Shown: positions 25,632-34,319, numbered from the stretch's first letter. The stretch: DNA of 64,000 nt from Eggerthella timonensis (GCF_900184265.1 NZ_FXXA01000002.1:3765983-3829982); one strand, 5' to 3'. Numbers and translations are program-made. The notes: generated by a model from the letters alone, not told the origin.

Positions 25632-26087
25632 TTACCACGGTATTTCCTCGTAGGTGAGGCCCTTCTCCTCGGCCAGGTAGGCGAACAGCTCGTCGCAATC
25701 GAACACCTTGATGGACGACTTCTCGAAATCTTTCTGGTTGCGCGTGATAATGGCGTCGGCCTTCAACCTGAGCGCGCACTGGTACACGCAGGCATCCTCG
25801 AAGTCGACCCACGTGGAATCGAGCGCTGCGTCGACATCTGCCTCGCTGAAAGAACAAACGCGTACAGCAGCGCGCACTCCTTTGAGACTGCTCTTCACTT
25901 TGCTTGCAAGCGAAGGCTTTCCTCCATCAGACAGAAGATAAAATGCGTCAGCAATCTGGGAAGAACTCATCCAAAGCTCTAACTCATGAAGAAATCCCAA
26001 CATCATGAGCTTCCGCGCAGAGCTTCCGAAAGGACCGCGATCCTTCACATGATCGATGATGATGTTCGTATCAACGATAAGCTTCAT
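25632..26087 (-). CDS. PIN domain toxin (VapC-like)
   Basis: The protein has 151 residues. It starts MKLIVDTNIIIDHVKDRG with the first acidic residue of a PIN ribonuclease. A further acidic cluster lies in WVDFEDACVYQCALRLKADAIITRN, the conserved central-to-C-terminal PIN motif (Asp-x-x-Asp and TRN). It closes with FEKSSIKVFDCDELFAYL. PIN toxins cleave RNA and are held by a partner antitoxin. Its ATG overlaps the TGA of the upstream antitoxin gene (ATGA). The expected activity is inferred from the motifs. Confidence 0.88.
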   Translation of the reverse strand: MKLIVDTNIIIDHVKDRGPFGSSARKLMMLGFLHELELWMSSSQIADAFYLLSDGGKPSLASKVKSSLKGVRAAVRVCSFSEADVDAALDSTWVDFEDACVYQCALRLKADAIITRNQKDFEKSSIKVFDCDELFAYLAEEKGLTYEEIPW

Positions 26088-26404
26088 TGACCATCACCGG
26101 GATCCATAAGACCCCGAGCGATAAGGCGCTCCCGTTTCACTTCTTTCAGCGTCATATTGTCGAAACGACCGGAAACATCGGGCATCTTAATACTGTCCAC
26201 CCAGGCGATCGCCTGCGCGATTTCTTCCTGCGTGTACTTCCGTCGCCCCTGCTGCTCGGGAAACGGCAGCTGCTTCTTCTCCAGCACGTAGTCGTACAGG
26301 CGATTCACCGCTTGCGAGGCGTTCGTGCCCAACTGCTCGAGCATGCGGTTGCCCGCCTCTTTCTTCTCCGCCGACATGCGCGCCGTCACCATCGCATCAG
26401 CCAT
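26084..26404 (-). CDS. Antitoxin (RelB/DinJ-like ribbon-helix-helix) of the PIN pair
   Basis: The protein has 106 residues. The ATG at 26404 follows AGGAGG. The N-terminus (MADAMVTARMSAEKKEAGNR, then MLEQLGTNASQAVNRLYDYV) matches the RelB/DinJ RHH antitoxin pattern. The C-terminal half (TQEEIAQAIAWVDSIKMPDV and later basic residues) probably binds the toxin. It overlaps the PIN gene by 4 nt. A perfect 18-bp palindrome 13 nt upstream is the obvious autoregulatory operator. RelB/DinJ-type antitoxins more often partner RelE-type toxins, so the pairing with PIN is worth noting. Confidence 0.82.
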   Translation of the reverse strand: MADAMVTARMSAEKKEAGNRMLEQLGTNASQAVNRLYDYVLEKKQLPFPEQQGRRKYTQEEIAQAIAWVDSIKMPDVSGRFDNMTLKEVKRERLIARGLMDPGDGQ

Positions 26405-26416
26405 GCTGCACCTCCT

Positions 26417-26434
26417 ATGTTGTACGTACAACAT
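26417..26434. promoter_or_regulatory. Toxin-antitoxin operator palindrome
   Basis: ATGTTGTACGTACAACAT is a perfect 18-bp palindrome (20 bp with flanking T/A) just upstream of the antitoxin ribosome site. It fits RHH autorepression. Confidence 0.8.
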
Positions 26435-26690
26435 ATGATAGCATGGAGAGCAGCGGATCTCAAGGCATGCCGAAACCGCGTTCGCCAGCGACCCACCCGA
26501 TCGGGGTGGACTTTGCGAGCGCGATAAAACAATGTACAGTATTCCCAGTTCATAGACATAATTCTAAAAAACTTACGTCATCGCATCATCCTTGTTCGGA
26601 TCGAGTACACCTGATAAGCTCGAAACGAGGGCGCGGCGCGGGGGAGAAATGCGAAGCGCGCGGCGCCCCTTCAAGCAGGAGGGAATATCG

Positions 26691-28103
26691 ATGATCGACC
26701 AGCTGACGAGCGTCTACCGACCGAAACGCAATGCGCTGTTCTTGGGCCTCTGCTTCCCGCAAGCCTGGATGTTCGTGGTGAGCCAACGCGTGGTGTTCGA
26801 CAAGCTGGCCTTTCAACTCGCCTTCCATCTGGGCATGCTGGCGGCCCTGCTCGCCATAGCCCTGCTGTTTCGACCCGGTGCCGAACGCGACCCGCACGTT
26901 CTCTTCCATCCGCTCAGCGCCATCGCCCTCTGCGTCACGCCGCTGCTCGGCATCGCTTCGGTGACGCTGCCCGTTTTCGCCCAAGTCGCTGCGGGAGCAA
27001 TAAGCGGGCTCGGCATCGCCTTCTGCTTCTCGTCGTGGTTCCTCATCTACAGCAGCATGAAAACCAAAGACGCCTGCGGATTCATTTTGCTGGGGTTCTC
27101 GTTCGGAGCCCTCATCTGCCTCGTCATGAGCATCTTCTCCCTGACCGGCACCGCTCCCGTCCTCGCCGTCGCCTGCGTCCTGCCGTTCGGCTCCATCATC
27201 TGCGCGCGCCGCGCTTGGGATGGGACGTCGAACCTCCTGGTCAATCGACCGGGTGTTACCACGCTTCGCAAGCAGCCGCGCCGATCGTCCTCCCTTTTCC
27301 TCGTCGTCCAGGTCATCGTGTACGCCGTGATTTTCGGCAACGGCATCATATTCAGCATTCTGCAGGGAGCCATTCCCAGCTCGTCGCACGAGCACGCGAT
27401 CGCCTTCGCCAATTATGCGCTGCGCGCCCTGCTGCCTTTCCTCCTCTTCATGTGGCTTGTCGCCCGAGAGGACAACGCACGGGCGAAGGCGCTGGCCAAC
27501 TCGATGCTGCTGGCGCTGACGTTCCTGCTGCTCATGCTCTGGTTCGTAGCCGGCGCCTCGTCCGCCATCGCCTACATCTCGCTTTCCCTGGCGCGCAACC
27601 TCGTGCTCGTGCTGTTGTACCTCGTGCTGATCAAGCTCGCCCAGCGAAGCGCGCAGCACCCCTGCTTCGTGTTCGGCATCGGTCGCGGACTGTACGAAGC
27701 ATCCGTCGCCGGCGGCATCGCAGCGTACAGCGCCCTCGCGAGCGCCTACGGGACGCTCCCCATCGAGGAGCACATCGTGCAAGCAACGGCCATCTGCGTA
27801 TTCGTGTTCCTGGCCAGCTGTTTTTTCATGACCGCCCAGAACCTGCACGACGAGCAGCCTGCACCCTCGTATCCCGTGGACGACCCCGACAAGGGATGGG
27901 GCCAGGTGAAGCATGAATTCTCTCTGTCCGATCGCGAAAGCGAGATCATGCAGCTGCTCTACCGCGGACACACGAAGAAGGGAATCGCCGACATTCTCGT
28001 CCTGTCGGAGAACACCGTACGTTGGTACACGAAGCAGCTGTACGCAAAGCTCGACGTGCACAGCAAGGAGGAGCTCATCCGCCTGGTGAACGAGCGCCGA
28101 TAG
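26691..28103 (+). CDS. Membrane-embedded LuxR-type regulator (12 TM + HTH)
   Basis: The protein has 470 residues. CAGGAGGG supports the start at 26691. About 12 hydrophobic helices fill residues 10-395. The C-terminal 65 residues form a LuxR helix-turn-helix (FSLSDRESEIMQLLYRG, KKGIADILVLSENTVRWYTK, LYAKLDVHSKEELIRLV). This MFS-like sensor plus cytoplasmic HTH type is abundant in Eggerthellaceae and sits beside secreted flavoprotein reductases. It is convergent with the cytochrome/flavoprotein operon, which it may regulate. Confidence 0.88.
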   Translation: MIDQLTSVYRPKRNALFLGLCFPQAWMFVVSQRVVFDKLAFQLAFHLGMLAALLAIALLFRPGAERDPHVLFHPLSAIALCVTPLLGIASVTLPVFAQVAAGAISGLGIAFCFSSWFLIYSSMKTKDACGFILLGFSFGALICLVMSIFSLTGTAPVLAVACVLPFGSIICARRAWDGTSNLLVNRPGVTTLRKQPRRSSSLFLVVQVIVYAVIFGNGIIFSILQGAIPSSSHEHAIAFANYALRALLPFLLFMWLVAREDNARAKALANSMLLALTFLLLMLWFVAGASSAIAYISLSLARNLVLVLLYLVLIKLAQRSAQHPCFVFGIGRGLYEASVAGGIAAYSALASAYGTLPIEEHIVQATAICVFVFLASCFFMTAQNLHDEQPAPSYPVDDPDKGWGQVKHEFSLSDRESEIMQLLYRGHTKKGIADILVLSENTVRWYTKQLYAKLDVHSKEELIRLVNERR

Positions 28104-28112
28104 CGCATGCGG

Positions 28113-28151
28113 ACGGCCAAGATCGCCGAGGGAGAGGCGATCTTGGCCGTC
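28113..28151. terminator. Strong terminator hairpin after LuxR gene
   Basis: GACGGCCAAGATCGCC and GGCGATCTTGGCCGTC form a perfect 16-bp stem with an 8-nt loop, 10 nt after the stop and between convergent genes. Confidence 0.75.
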
Positions 28152-28214
28152 AGGCCGTACCGCGCCGCCGGGAGGGAGAGCGGCGGGCACGCGGGATCGT
28201 TCAGCGAGGCTCGC

Positions 28215-28838
28215 TTACTCGTGGCAGGTGTAGCACTCGTACACGTTCTGATGGTGGCACTGCGTGCACGCTGCGGCCGCCGTCTCTTCAAGCGGTTTCT
28301 CATCGTGCATCGTATGGCAGCTTCCACAGGTCAACGTGTCGTGACTTGCGCTCTGCGGCAGATCGTGCGGGTTCACTGTCGTGCCTTGGTCGTCGGTGAG
28401 CGCCGTCGAGGACGCGGCGGCCCCCGGTGCACCCGCGTCGGCGTGGCAGCTCACGCACGCATCCTGCTCGACCGAGGTCTTCGACAGCTTCTTCGCCCCC
28501 TTCGTATCGGCCAGCGTGACGCCGTCATGGGCCGCGGCAAGGCCGTTTTCATCGGTGTGGCATTGCACGCATTGCAGGTTGGCATGGCTGGTCGAAACCT
28601 GGCACGACGAGTCCGTCAGCGACGACGACTGCGTCGCATGGCACAGACCGCAATCGGCATCGGCCGACCAGGAGAACGGGGCGTCGCTCGCCGCCGCCTT
28701 GGCCGTATCGCCCGCCTTGCCCGCCTCGCCGCCCGCTTGCTGCGGCGTGCCGCCGCACCCGGCAAGCGACGCGCACAGCGCGAGCAAGATCGCCGCCGGC
28801 ACCAACGCGCGCATGCCTTTCTTCGCGGATACGTTCAT
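28215..28838 (-). CDS. Hexahaem c-type cytochrome lipoprotein (cytochrome c3-like)
   Basis: The protein has 207 residues. The start at 28838 follows GTAGGAG. A lipoprotein signal ends in LAGC near residue 28. Six CxxCH haem sites occur: CGLCH, CVQCH, CVSCH, CGSCH, CTQCH and CYTCH, with extra histidines for distal ligation. This matches the multihaem NrfH/c3-like electron donors that feed Tat-exported flavoproteins. It starts 8 nt after the flavoprotein gene, so the two probably form an extracytoplasmic electron-transfer pair, the cytochrome passing electrons to the flavin reductase. Confidence 0.9.
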   Translation of the reverse strand: MNVSAKKGMRALVPAAILLALCASLAGCGGTPQQAGGEAGKAGDTAKAAASDAPFSWSADADCGLCHATQSSSLTDSSCQVSTSHANLQCVQCHTDENGLAAAHDGVTLADTKGAKKLSKTSVEQDACVSCHADAGAPGAAASSTALTDDQGTTVNPHDLPQSASHDTLTCGSCHTMHDEKPLEETAAAACTQCHHQNVYECYTCHE

Positions 28839-28846
28839 GAGCGCTC

Positions 28847-30517
28847 CTACTTTCCGTCGCTCGCATCCCACGGCTCGAGATCGCCTGCATGCAGCATGGC
28901 GAAATGGCCTGTGGTCAGCGCTTCAGCAATGTTTCCCAGGTTGTAGTTGCCGCCGTTCAGCGATCCGAACTCGCCCACGTTGTACAGGCGGGGAATCACC
29001 TCGTCATTCGTGTCGAGCGTCTGGTTGTGCTCGTTATGCTTGGGACCGCCCTGGGTGTTGATCATGCCCATGCCCATCTCGATGGCGTAGAACGGCCCGT
29101 CGTCGAACGCCGCCATCGTCTCGGGATCGCGTTTGAAATCGGAATCGGCGCCTGTCTCGCATAGGGCGTTCCAACGCTCCACCGTCGCCGCCAGCGCCGC
29201 GGCGTCGACGCCTTCGCACTTCGTGCCCGAAGGAGACGTACCCACCATCGCCGCAGCGAGCTCTTCGATGGTGTCGGCTTTCACGATCCACCCCTGCTCG
29301 AGCGCCCAGGCGTTCGTCCATTCCTGGCCGAGCAGCTGGTGAACGCCCGCGTACGACACGAGCGACTTCGGCTTCGTCGACTGGATGTACAGCGGTGCGG
29401 CGTCAAACGTCGCCTGGTCGAACACCATCCAGTACGGCAGGTTGGAGAATTCGTACGTGTCGGTGTCCATGTCGTACCACACCGTGCGCTTGCGCGTGTG
29501 CTGCGGCGAGTGCGATAGATTCTTCGTCTCGTTCACGAAACGCTCGCCCTTGTAGTTGACGAAGAACCACGACGAGGCGTCGGGGAAATGTCCCGCCGAC
29601 TGCATGCTCACCGAGCACCCTACCTGCTCGGATGGCAGACGGTAGCACGGCGATCCTATTTCGGAGCAGTCCATGTGCCACAGTTGCGCCCCCGCTTCCA
29701 CACACATGCGGTGGCCGTCCCCCGTGTTGTGCGGCGTGCCCCACGGGAACATATGGATACCCCAGCCGGTGTACCACTGTTGCATCATGGGATTGCCCTC
29801 GAAGCCGCCGCACGCCATGATGACGCCTTTTTTAGCCTTGATGGCGATGTCACCGCCGGAGCCTTCGGCAACGACGCCGAGGATTTCCTTCGTCTCGGGA
29901 TTCTGCACGAGGCGTTTCGCCGGCGTGGCGAGCCGGATATCGGCCCCTTTGTCGACCGCGATTTCGTGGAAGTTCCCGAACAGCTCAGAACCGCCCGCGT
30001 CGCCGCGTTCGGACCAGGCCACTTCGCCGGTCATGCGCGAGGGATCGCCGTAATCGCGCCAAACCCAGTAGATCTCGAGATCCTCGAGGGAGTCCAACCA
30101 CACGCCCGTCTCGATCTCCTGCTCGACGATGGCGGGATACAGCACGTCGCCGTCCTCCTTGCTCACCGACCCCTGGTTGAAATGCCGTAGCATCTCCACC
30201 ATGCCGTCGGCATCGTCGGGCTTCATGCAGGTTTGGATGCAGCCCGTCGCGCATCCCAGGTTGCCGCCGTCGGGCTCGCTCGACTTCTCCAGCGTGATCA
30301 CGCCCAGGCCGGCGTCCAGGCCGGTGATGGTGGCGGCCACGCCGGCCGCGCCGTACCCCACCACGACGACGTCGGTTTCCTCGTCCCACGCCTCGGGCAT
30401 CCACCACGCTTTCTGATCTTGCGATGCCGACCCGCATCCGACCAGCCCGACCGCAGCGGTTCCCACTGCCGCCAGCCCTGCGCCTTTCAAAAAACTCCGC
30501 CTGCTGAACTGTTCCAT
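28847..30517 (-). CDS. Tat-exported FAD-dependent reductase (fumarate reductase flavoprotein family)
   Basis: The protein has 556 residues. The start at 30517 follows GGAGG. The Tat signal is SRRSFLKGAG, with a following lipobox-like GLVGC. The FAD-binding Rossmann motif is DVVVVGYGAAGVAATITGLD near residue 48. The family's late active-site region (DGPFYAIEMGMGMINTQGG) and final GNYNLGNIAEALTTG are present. Such enzymes reduce an unsaturated or similar acceptor outside the membrane. The acceptor is unknown. It is co-transcribed with the hexahaem cytochrome, which would supply electrons. Confidence 0.9.
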   Translation of the reverse strand: MEQFSRRSFLKGAGLAAVGTAAVGLVGCGSASQDQKAWWMPEAWDEETDVVVVGYGAAGVAATITGLDAGLGVITLEKSSEPDGGNLGCATGCIQTCMKPDDADGMVEMLRHFNQGSVSKEDGDVLYPAIVEQEIETGVWLDSLEDLEIYWVWRDYGDPSRMTGEVAWSERGDAGGSELFGNFHEIAVDKGADIRLATPAKRLVQNPETKEILGVVAEGSGGDIAIKAKKGVIMACGGFEGNPMMQQWYTGWGIHMFPWGTPHNTGDGHRMCVEAGAQLWHMDCSEIGSPCYRLPSEQVGCSVSMQSAGHFPDASSWFFVNYKGERFVNETKNLSHSPQHTRKRTVWYDMDTDTYEFSNLPYWMVFDQATFDAAPLYIQSTKPKSLVSYAGVHQLLGQEWTNAWALEQGWIVKADTIEELAAAMVGTSPSGTKCEGVDAAALAATVERWNALCETGADSDFKRDPETMAAFDDGPFYAIEMGMGMINTQGGPKHNEHNQTLDTNDEVIPRLYNVGEFGSLNGGNYNLGNIAEALTTGHFAMLHAGDLEPWDASDGK

Positions 30518-30674
30518 CGTTCCTCCTTCGATCTGCACGGCTCATGCCGCCCTTGCGCTTTCGATAGTAGGCTCGACGCATTCGCGGCAGTCCCCCCGTT
30601 GCGGGTGGAACCGCCACCCGTTCAGCAGTGACTTTCGCGCGCCCGCCCTGACGAAGCGGGTGGAAACATGGCGC

Positions 30675-30704
30675 GAGAAAGCCCGGACAAGCCCGGGCTT
30701 TCTC
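30675..30704. terminator. Hairpin between flavoprotein gene and relic region
   Basis: GAGAAAGCCCGG and CCGGGCTTTCTC form a perfect 12-bp stem with a 6-nt loop. It may have ended the transcript of the decayed flavoprotein gene to its right. Confidence 0.5.
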
Positions 30705-30762
30705 AATGAACGTGCGCCCGCGTCCGGAGAGGGAAGGATCGCAGGCACCGAAGTGTTCTCGA

Positions 30763-30943
30763 TTATTGCAGCGTCGCCGTCTCTTTATCGCGAGTCTTGA
30801 TCTCGACCCCCGCCTCGGCCAGGCGTTGCTCTACTGCGATGCCGATGCCAGCGCTCGGCATTGCGTTCAGGACCCCCGCCAGCATTGAAGACGGAAGCCG
30901 TCAACTGGAACGCATAGTAAGGACCGTCGCCGATGGAAACTAG
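30763..30943 (-). pseudogene. Flavoprotein reductase relic (C-terminal fragment)
   Basis: On the minus strand the frame reads DGPYYAFQLTASVFNAGGGP then ERNAE. It aligns with DGPFYAIEMGMGMINTQGGP then KHNEHN of the intact flavoprotein at 28847-30517. Downstream the similarity breaks into another frame that ends at a TAA at 30763. No start or FAD-binding region remains. It abuts a LuxR relic on its upstream side. Confidence 0.6.
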
Positions 30944-31129
30944 GTCCTCAGCACCCGCGAAGAGAGCATTGCGTTTCTCGGGGCGGAAGGCAAATCGAAT
31001 GCTGATATCGCAAGCGAGCTATTCATTGCACCGGGAACCGTACGCACCCATGTGAGCCGCATCTACGCAAAACTCGATATGCACAGCCGCGAAGAATTCT
31101 TCGACTCGGTGGAGAAGCCTCGCCGGTAA
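30944..31129 (+). pseudogene. LuxR-type regulator relic (HTH domain only)
   Basis: The frame reads VLSTREESIAFLGAEGKSNA, then DIASELFIAPGTVRTHVSRI and YAKLDMHSREEFFDSV, a nearly intact LuxR helix-turn-helix, ending at TAA (31127-31129). An in-frame TAG directly precedes it (30941-30943) and no usable start codon is visible, so it is a fragment. It lies next to the flavoprotein relic. Confidence 0.7.
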
Positions 31130-31133
31130 TTCC

Positions 31134-31499
31134 CTACTTCCCGCGCACCACCGCGCCGAAGGGCAGCAGCGCCAGCTTCGCCTGCTTGAAGCACTGCAGA
31201 CCGAAGGGGATGCCGACGACGGTGATGCACAGCAGCACGCCGTTGATCAGCGCCTCAAGCGCCAAGAACACGCCGCCGAAGATGAACCACAGCACGTTGA
31301 GGACGGCCGATCCCGCGCCGCCACCGTATTCGACTTCCTTGCCGAACGGGAAGAACGCGAGCCCCGCCATCTTGAAGCACTGGGTGCCCACCGGGATGCC
31401 CACGATGGTGATGCACCACAGCAGCCCGACGAGGCACCAGCTCACGCCCTGCCAAAACCCAGCGAAGATGAACCACAGTATATTACCGATCACGCTCAT
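31134..31499 (-). CDS. YccF domain membrane protein
   Basis: The protein has 121 residues. Two repeats of the YccF motif appear: NILWFIFAGFWQGVSWCLVG, WCITIVGIPVGTQCFKMAGLAFFPFG, then NVLWFIFGGVFLALEALING, LCITVVGIPFGLQCFKQAKLALLPFG. This is the characteristic inner-membrane protein of unknown function. AAAGGA lies 8 nt before the ATG at 31499. Its start overlaps the end of the upstream gene by 17 nt, giving translational coupling. Confidence 0.9.
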   Translation of the reverse strand: MSVIGNILWFIFAGFWQGVSWCLVGLLWCITIVGIPVGTQCFKMAGLAFFPFGKEVEYGGGAGSAVLNVLWFIFGGVFLALEALINGVLLCITVVGIPFGLQCFKQAKLALLPFGAVVRGK

Positions 31500-31896
31500 G
31501 ATCATCATCCTTTCGAATGGCGTGCGCTTCTTCGGCCTCGCGTCGCGACGCGGCGCGCACGAACTCGAAGAACGCGAAGATGATAGATACGATTGTGAGA
31601 ACCGACACGATAAGCTGCGACATCGCCGTCGCATACTCAGCCTGGCTCGAATCGACCGCACCTAGAATGAGATAATACACACACCAGATCAATCCGAGCG
31701 CCAACATCAGCATGGTTATGAATTCGAGAACTGTGGACACGCGTTTCCTGAACGCCGTCGCCTTTCGCACCCGCTCTTCGCTATAGCGAAGCCCTCCCGC
31801 TTGGCGCGCCTGCGTGCGCATCTTGAAAGCACCGCCGAAAAATCCCACCACCACGCCGAGCGAAAGCGCGCAACACAGCGAATACAGCATGTCCAT
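31483..31896 (-). CDS. Three-TM membrane protein coupled to YccF gene
   Basis: The protein has 137 residues with hydrophobic segments at about residues 4-24, 57-80 and 93-113. A basic loop lies after the first, and a charged C-terminal tail (RREAEEAHAIRKDDDHERDR) at the end. No family is recognised. It overlaps the downstream YccF gene by 17 nt, suggesting the two membrane proteins are made together. It lies 6 nt downstream of the TlyA-like methyltransferase gene on the same strand, so a three-gene operon is possible. Confidence 0.7.
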   Translation of the reverse strand: MDMLYSLCCALSLGVVVGFFGGAFKMRTQARQAGGLRYSEERVRKATAFRKRVSTVLEFITMLMLALGLIWCVYYLILGAVDSSQAEYATAMSQLIVSVLTIVSIIFAFFEFVRAASRREAEEAHAIRKDDDHERDR

Positions 31897-31902
31897 AGCG
31901 TC

Positions 31903-32634
31903 CTACTCTCCGTACACCGCGCGCACGAGGTATTCCACGTTGCCCTCGGGTCCCGTGATGGGCGATTCCACCACGCCCGTCACCGCGAACCCCTCATCGA
32001 CCAGCGCCGCGCGCACCTCGTCCACCGTGCGTCGCCGCACGGCCTCGTCGCGCACCACGCCGTGCTCCGTCTCGTCGGGCCGCGACTCGAACTGCGGCTT
32101 CACCAAACCGATGAACACGGTGCCCGGCTGCGAGAAGCGCGCGAACGTGGGCGCGAGCGCCGCGAGGCCGATGAAGCTGAGGTCGGCCACGAGCACGTCG
32201 AAGGGCGCGCCCAGCTCAGCCGGGTCGGCCAGCTTGATGTTCACGCGCTCGAACACCGCCACGCGCGGATCCTGCCGCAGCTTCCACGCGAGCTGCCCGT
32301 AGTTCACGTCGACGCACGCCACGCTGGCCGCGCCGGCCTGCAGCAGGCAATCGCTGAAACCGCCGGTAGACGAGCCGATGTCCAGGCAGCGCAGGCCCTC
32401 GACACGCTGCCCGAACGCGTCGAGCGCGCCCTGCAGCTTGTGGCCGCCGCGCGACACGAAGCGCTTGCGGTTCTTCACCACGACCTCCGCGTCGGGCGCC
32501 ACCTTGAGCGCCGCGCTCGCGGCGTACACGTCGTCCACCTTCACCTCGTGAGCCAGCACGGCACGCAGCGCCGCGTCGGCATCCGCGAAGTACCCCTGCT
32601 CAACCAGCAGCGTATCAAGTCTGATCTTCTTCAT
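31903..32634 (-). CDS. TlyA-type rRNA (2'-O) methyltransferase
   Basis: The protein has 243 residues. The start is at MKKIRLDTLLVEQGYF. Residues 3-60 form an S4 RNA-binding domain. The RrmJ/FtsJ-type methyltransferase follows: KRFVSRGGHKLQGAL, the SAM motif CLDIGSSTGGFSDCLLQAGA, VACVDVNYGQLAWKLRQDPR, VADLSFIGLA and VKPQFE. TlyA methylates ribose positions of 16S and/or 23S rRNA and in mycobacteria determines capreomycin sensitivity. The longer upstream frame is excluded because it would enter the LuxR gene's 3' region. Confidence 0.92.
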   Translation of the reverse strand: MKKIRLDTLLVEQGYFADADAALRAVLAHEVKVDDVYAASAALKVAPDAEVVVKNRKRFVSRGGHKLQGALDAFGQRVEGLRCLDIGSSTGGFSDCLLQAGAASVACVDVNYGQLAWKLRQDPRVAVFERVNIKLADPAELGAPFDVLVADLSFIGLAALAPTFARFSQPGTVFIGLVKPQFESRPDETEHGVVRDEAVRRRTVDEVRAALVDEGFAVTGVVESPITGPEGNVEYLVRAVYGE

Positions 32635-32704
32635 GGGGAACAGTATAGCAATGATGGCCCCGAATTCCGGAAGCGCCGCAAGAACGAGGACGGGAGACGA
32701 GCGA

Positions 32705-34087
32705 TCATCTGAGGTCGGCATCCGCCCGATAGGACTCGATAAGATCGATCAACTCCTGCTTTGAATGCACGTCGGTCTTTGCATAGATATGCTTGATATG
32801 GGTTTCGATCGTGCTCTTGGAGATGGTCATGGTTTCGCGCATATAGGGCACCGATCGGCCTTTTCCCAAGTAGCCCAGCACTTCCGTTTCGCGCGCCGAC
32901 AGCTTGAAGTCGTCCGAAACGCGAGCGATAGCATCGACGCCCTGCTCCAGCGGCTCGTCGTGCAACGCCGGGACCTCGGCGACAGGCTCGTCAAACCGCT
33001 TCTGCAAATGCACGAACAGCGGAAGCATGACGACGCATACGCAAATGAGAAAGAGACACGTGGCCTGCACATCGAACGAGGGGGCGAACGATCCCAACAA
33101 GCCCCCCAGCAAGAACCCCAACTGCGTCACTGATCGAAAAATGCCGAACGTCTCGCTGGGCAAGCAGAGACCCTTGGCGGTTATGCGAGCGAATATGGCG
33201 AAGAACAGCACTTCCACGTACAGCGTTGCCGTGCACGCCAGCACGAAGGCAATCGTATTGCAGAGCGCAGCGTCCAACGAGCGAAGAGAAAGCGAGAACA
33301 CGATGAGCGGGATGACCAATTCGTAGAGAAACGAGAAGTTCAACCGGCTTGCGTGCGCTATGGCGAACGCGGCGACGCATCCCGCAATCACGCCGCCGAA
33401 CGCGTACGCCACGATCATGTCGTCGCCGAAAAAAAACAAATCGCGCGGAGCAAAGCTGGTCACCACGAACCCGGTTGCGATGCTGCACGTCATGGAGCAG
33501 AGGGCAAGTTTCGCAAGGGACGGCAGCACCTGTTTGAAAGGCTCTTCGGCTGAAGGGAACACGAAGTCGGGCGCTTGTACGTTCTTTCCGAGAAGCAGCA
33601 TAACGCACGAAACCAGCGGGTACAGGGCGGCCAGAATGCCGGATGAAGGCCATGGAAGCACGTACGTCAACAAAGCCGCTGCCACGAACACCGCCAAAGA
33701 AGCCGGTATGCACGATTCGGCGTCCTCTTGGCCTATTTCGCAGAACAGCTCCCCCCACGCCACCCACAGCGTCGACGACGCCAAACCGCCCAGCGCGCTC
33801 ACCGCGAGCAAGGGAGGCCAACCGGGCATGATGTAGAACAGCAGCGTTGTTGCTGAAACGACCGCCGACGAACCCAAAATGACGATCGGCCCCAAAGGAA
33901 CGCGCTTGCGAGGACGGAACGCCAAGGCCAAAAGGCCCACTGCGGAAAACGCCAGCGAAACGCACAGCGTGGCACGGTTCTGAAGGCTGTCGGACGGGAA
34001 GATGCCGCCCGAGAACCACGACCCGTACACCCAGGCGAGCATGAGCCCCAACCCAAGGAACCGGGTCCGAGCCCGCCCGAAAAACAT
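32705..34087 (-). CDS. Membrane-embedded LuxR-type regulator (12 TM + HTH)
   Basis: About 460 residues if it starts at the ATG at 34087 (MFFGRARTRFLGLGLMLAWV). In-frame GTG codons at 34102 and 34114, the latter behind a G-run, are alternatives. Some 12 membrane helices precede a C-terminal LuxR helix-turn-helix: FKLSARETEVLGYLGKGRSV, YMRETMTISKSTIETHIKHI and YAKTDVHSKQELIDLIESY. It is divergent from a Tat flavoprotein gene 232 nt away, the arrangement of a local activator and its reductase. Confidence 0.87.
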   Translation of the reverse strand: MFFGRARTRFLGLGLMLAWVYGSWFSGGIFPSDSLQNRATLCVSLAFSAVGLLALAFRPRKRVPLGPIVILGSSAVVSATTLLFYIMPGWPPLLAVSALGGLASSTLWVAWGELFCEIGQEDAESCIPASLAVFVAAALLTYVLPWPSSGILAALYPLVSCVMLLLGKNVQAPDFVFPSAEEPFKQVLPSLAKLALCSMTCSIATGFVVTSFAPRDLFFFGDDMIVAYAFGGVIAGCVAAFAIAHASRLNFSFLYELVIPLIVFSLSLRSLDAALCNTIAFVLACTATLYVEVLFFAIFARITAKGLCLPSETFGIFRSVTQLGFLLGGLLGSFAPSFDVQATCLFLICVCVVMLPLFVHLQKRFDEPVAEVPALHDEPLEQGVDAIARVSDDFKLSARETEVLGYLGKGRSVPYMRETMTISKSTIETHIKHIYAKTDVHSKQELIDLIESYRADADLR

Positions 34088-34319
34088 GTCAAGAGATTGC
34101 ACCCAAACGAACACGACCGTCCCCCCCCCGCTTTCGATAGAGCCCCATTGTAGAGGGACGCGAAGAACGATGGCAATCCCGTGAAAGAGGGGATGCGCCT
34201 CACCTGCGAAAACAAGAAATCCCGTGTTAACACGATGCAAAACGCGAGCCGAAAGAAGCACAATGCGCCCAGATCCAAAACGGGTCGCAAGGACGATCGA
34301 AAGAAATGGGGAATTGCGT
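34088..34319. promoter_or_regulatory. Divergent promoter region, LuxR gene / flavoprotein gene
   Basis: About 230 bp without a supported gene. It carries a run of nine cytosines (34121-34129), and a GTGTTAACAC palindrome near 34223. A GGGGA ribosome site precedes the flavoprotein start. It presumably holds both promoters and the LuxR operator, but I cannot assign boxes. Confidence 0.45.

Noticed and set aside
30706-30888. 60-codon plus-strand ORF in the relic region
   Set aside because: It is antisense to the flavoprotein relic, with no ribosome site or similarity.
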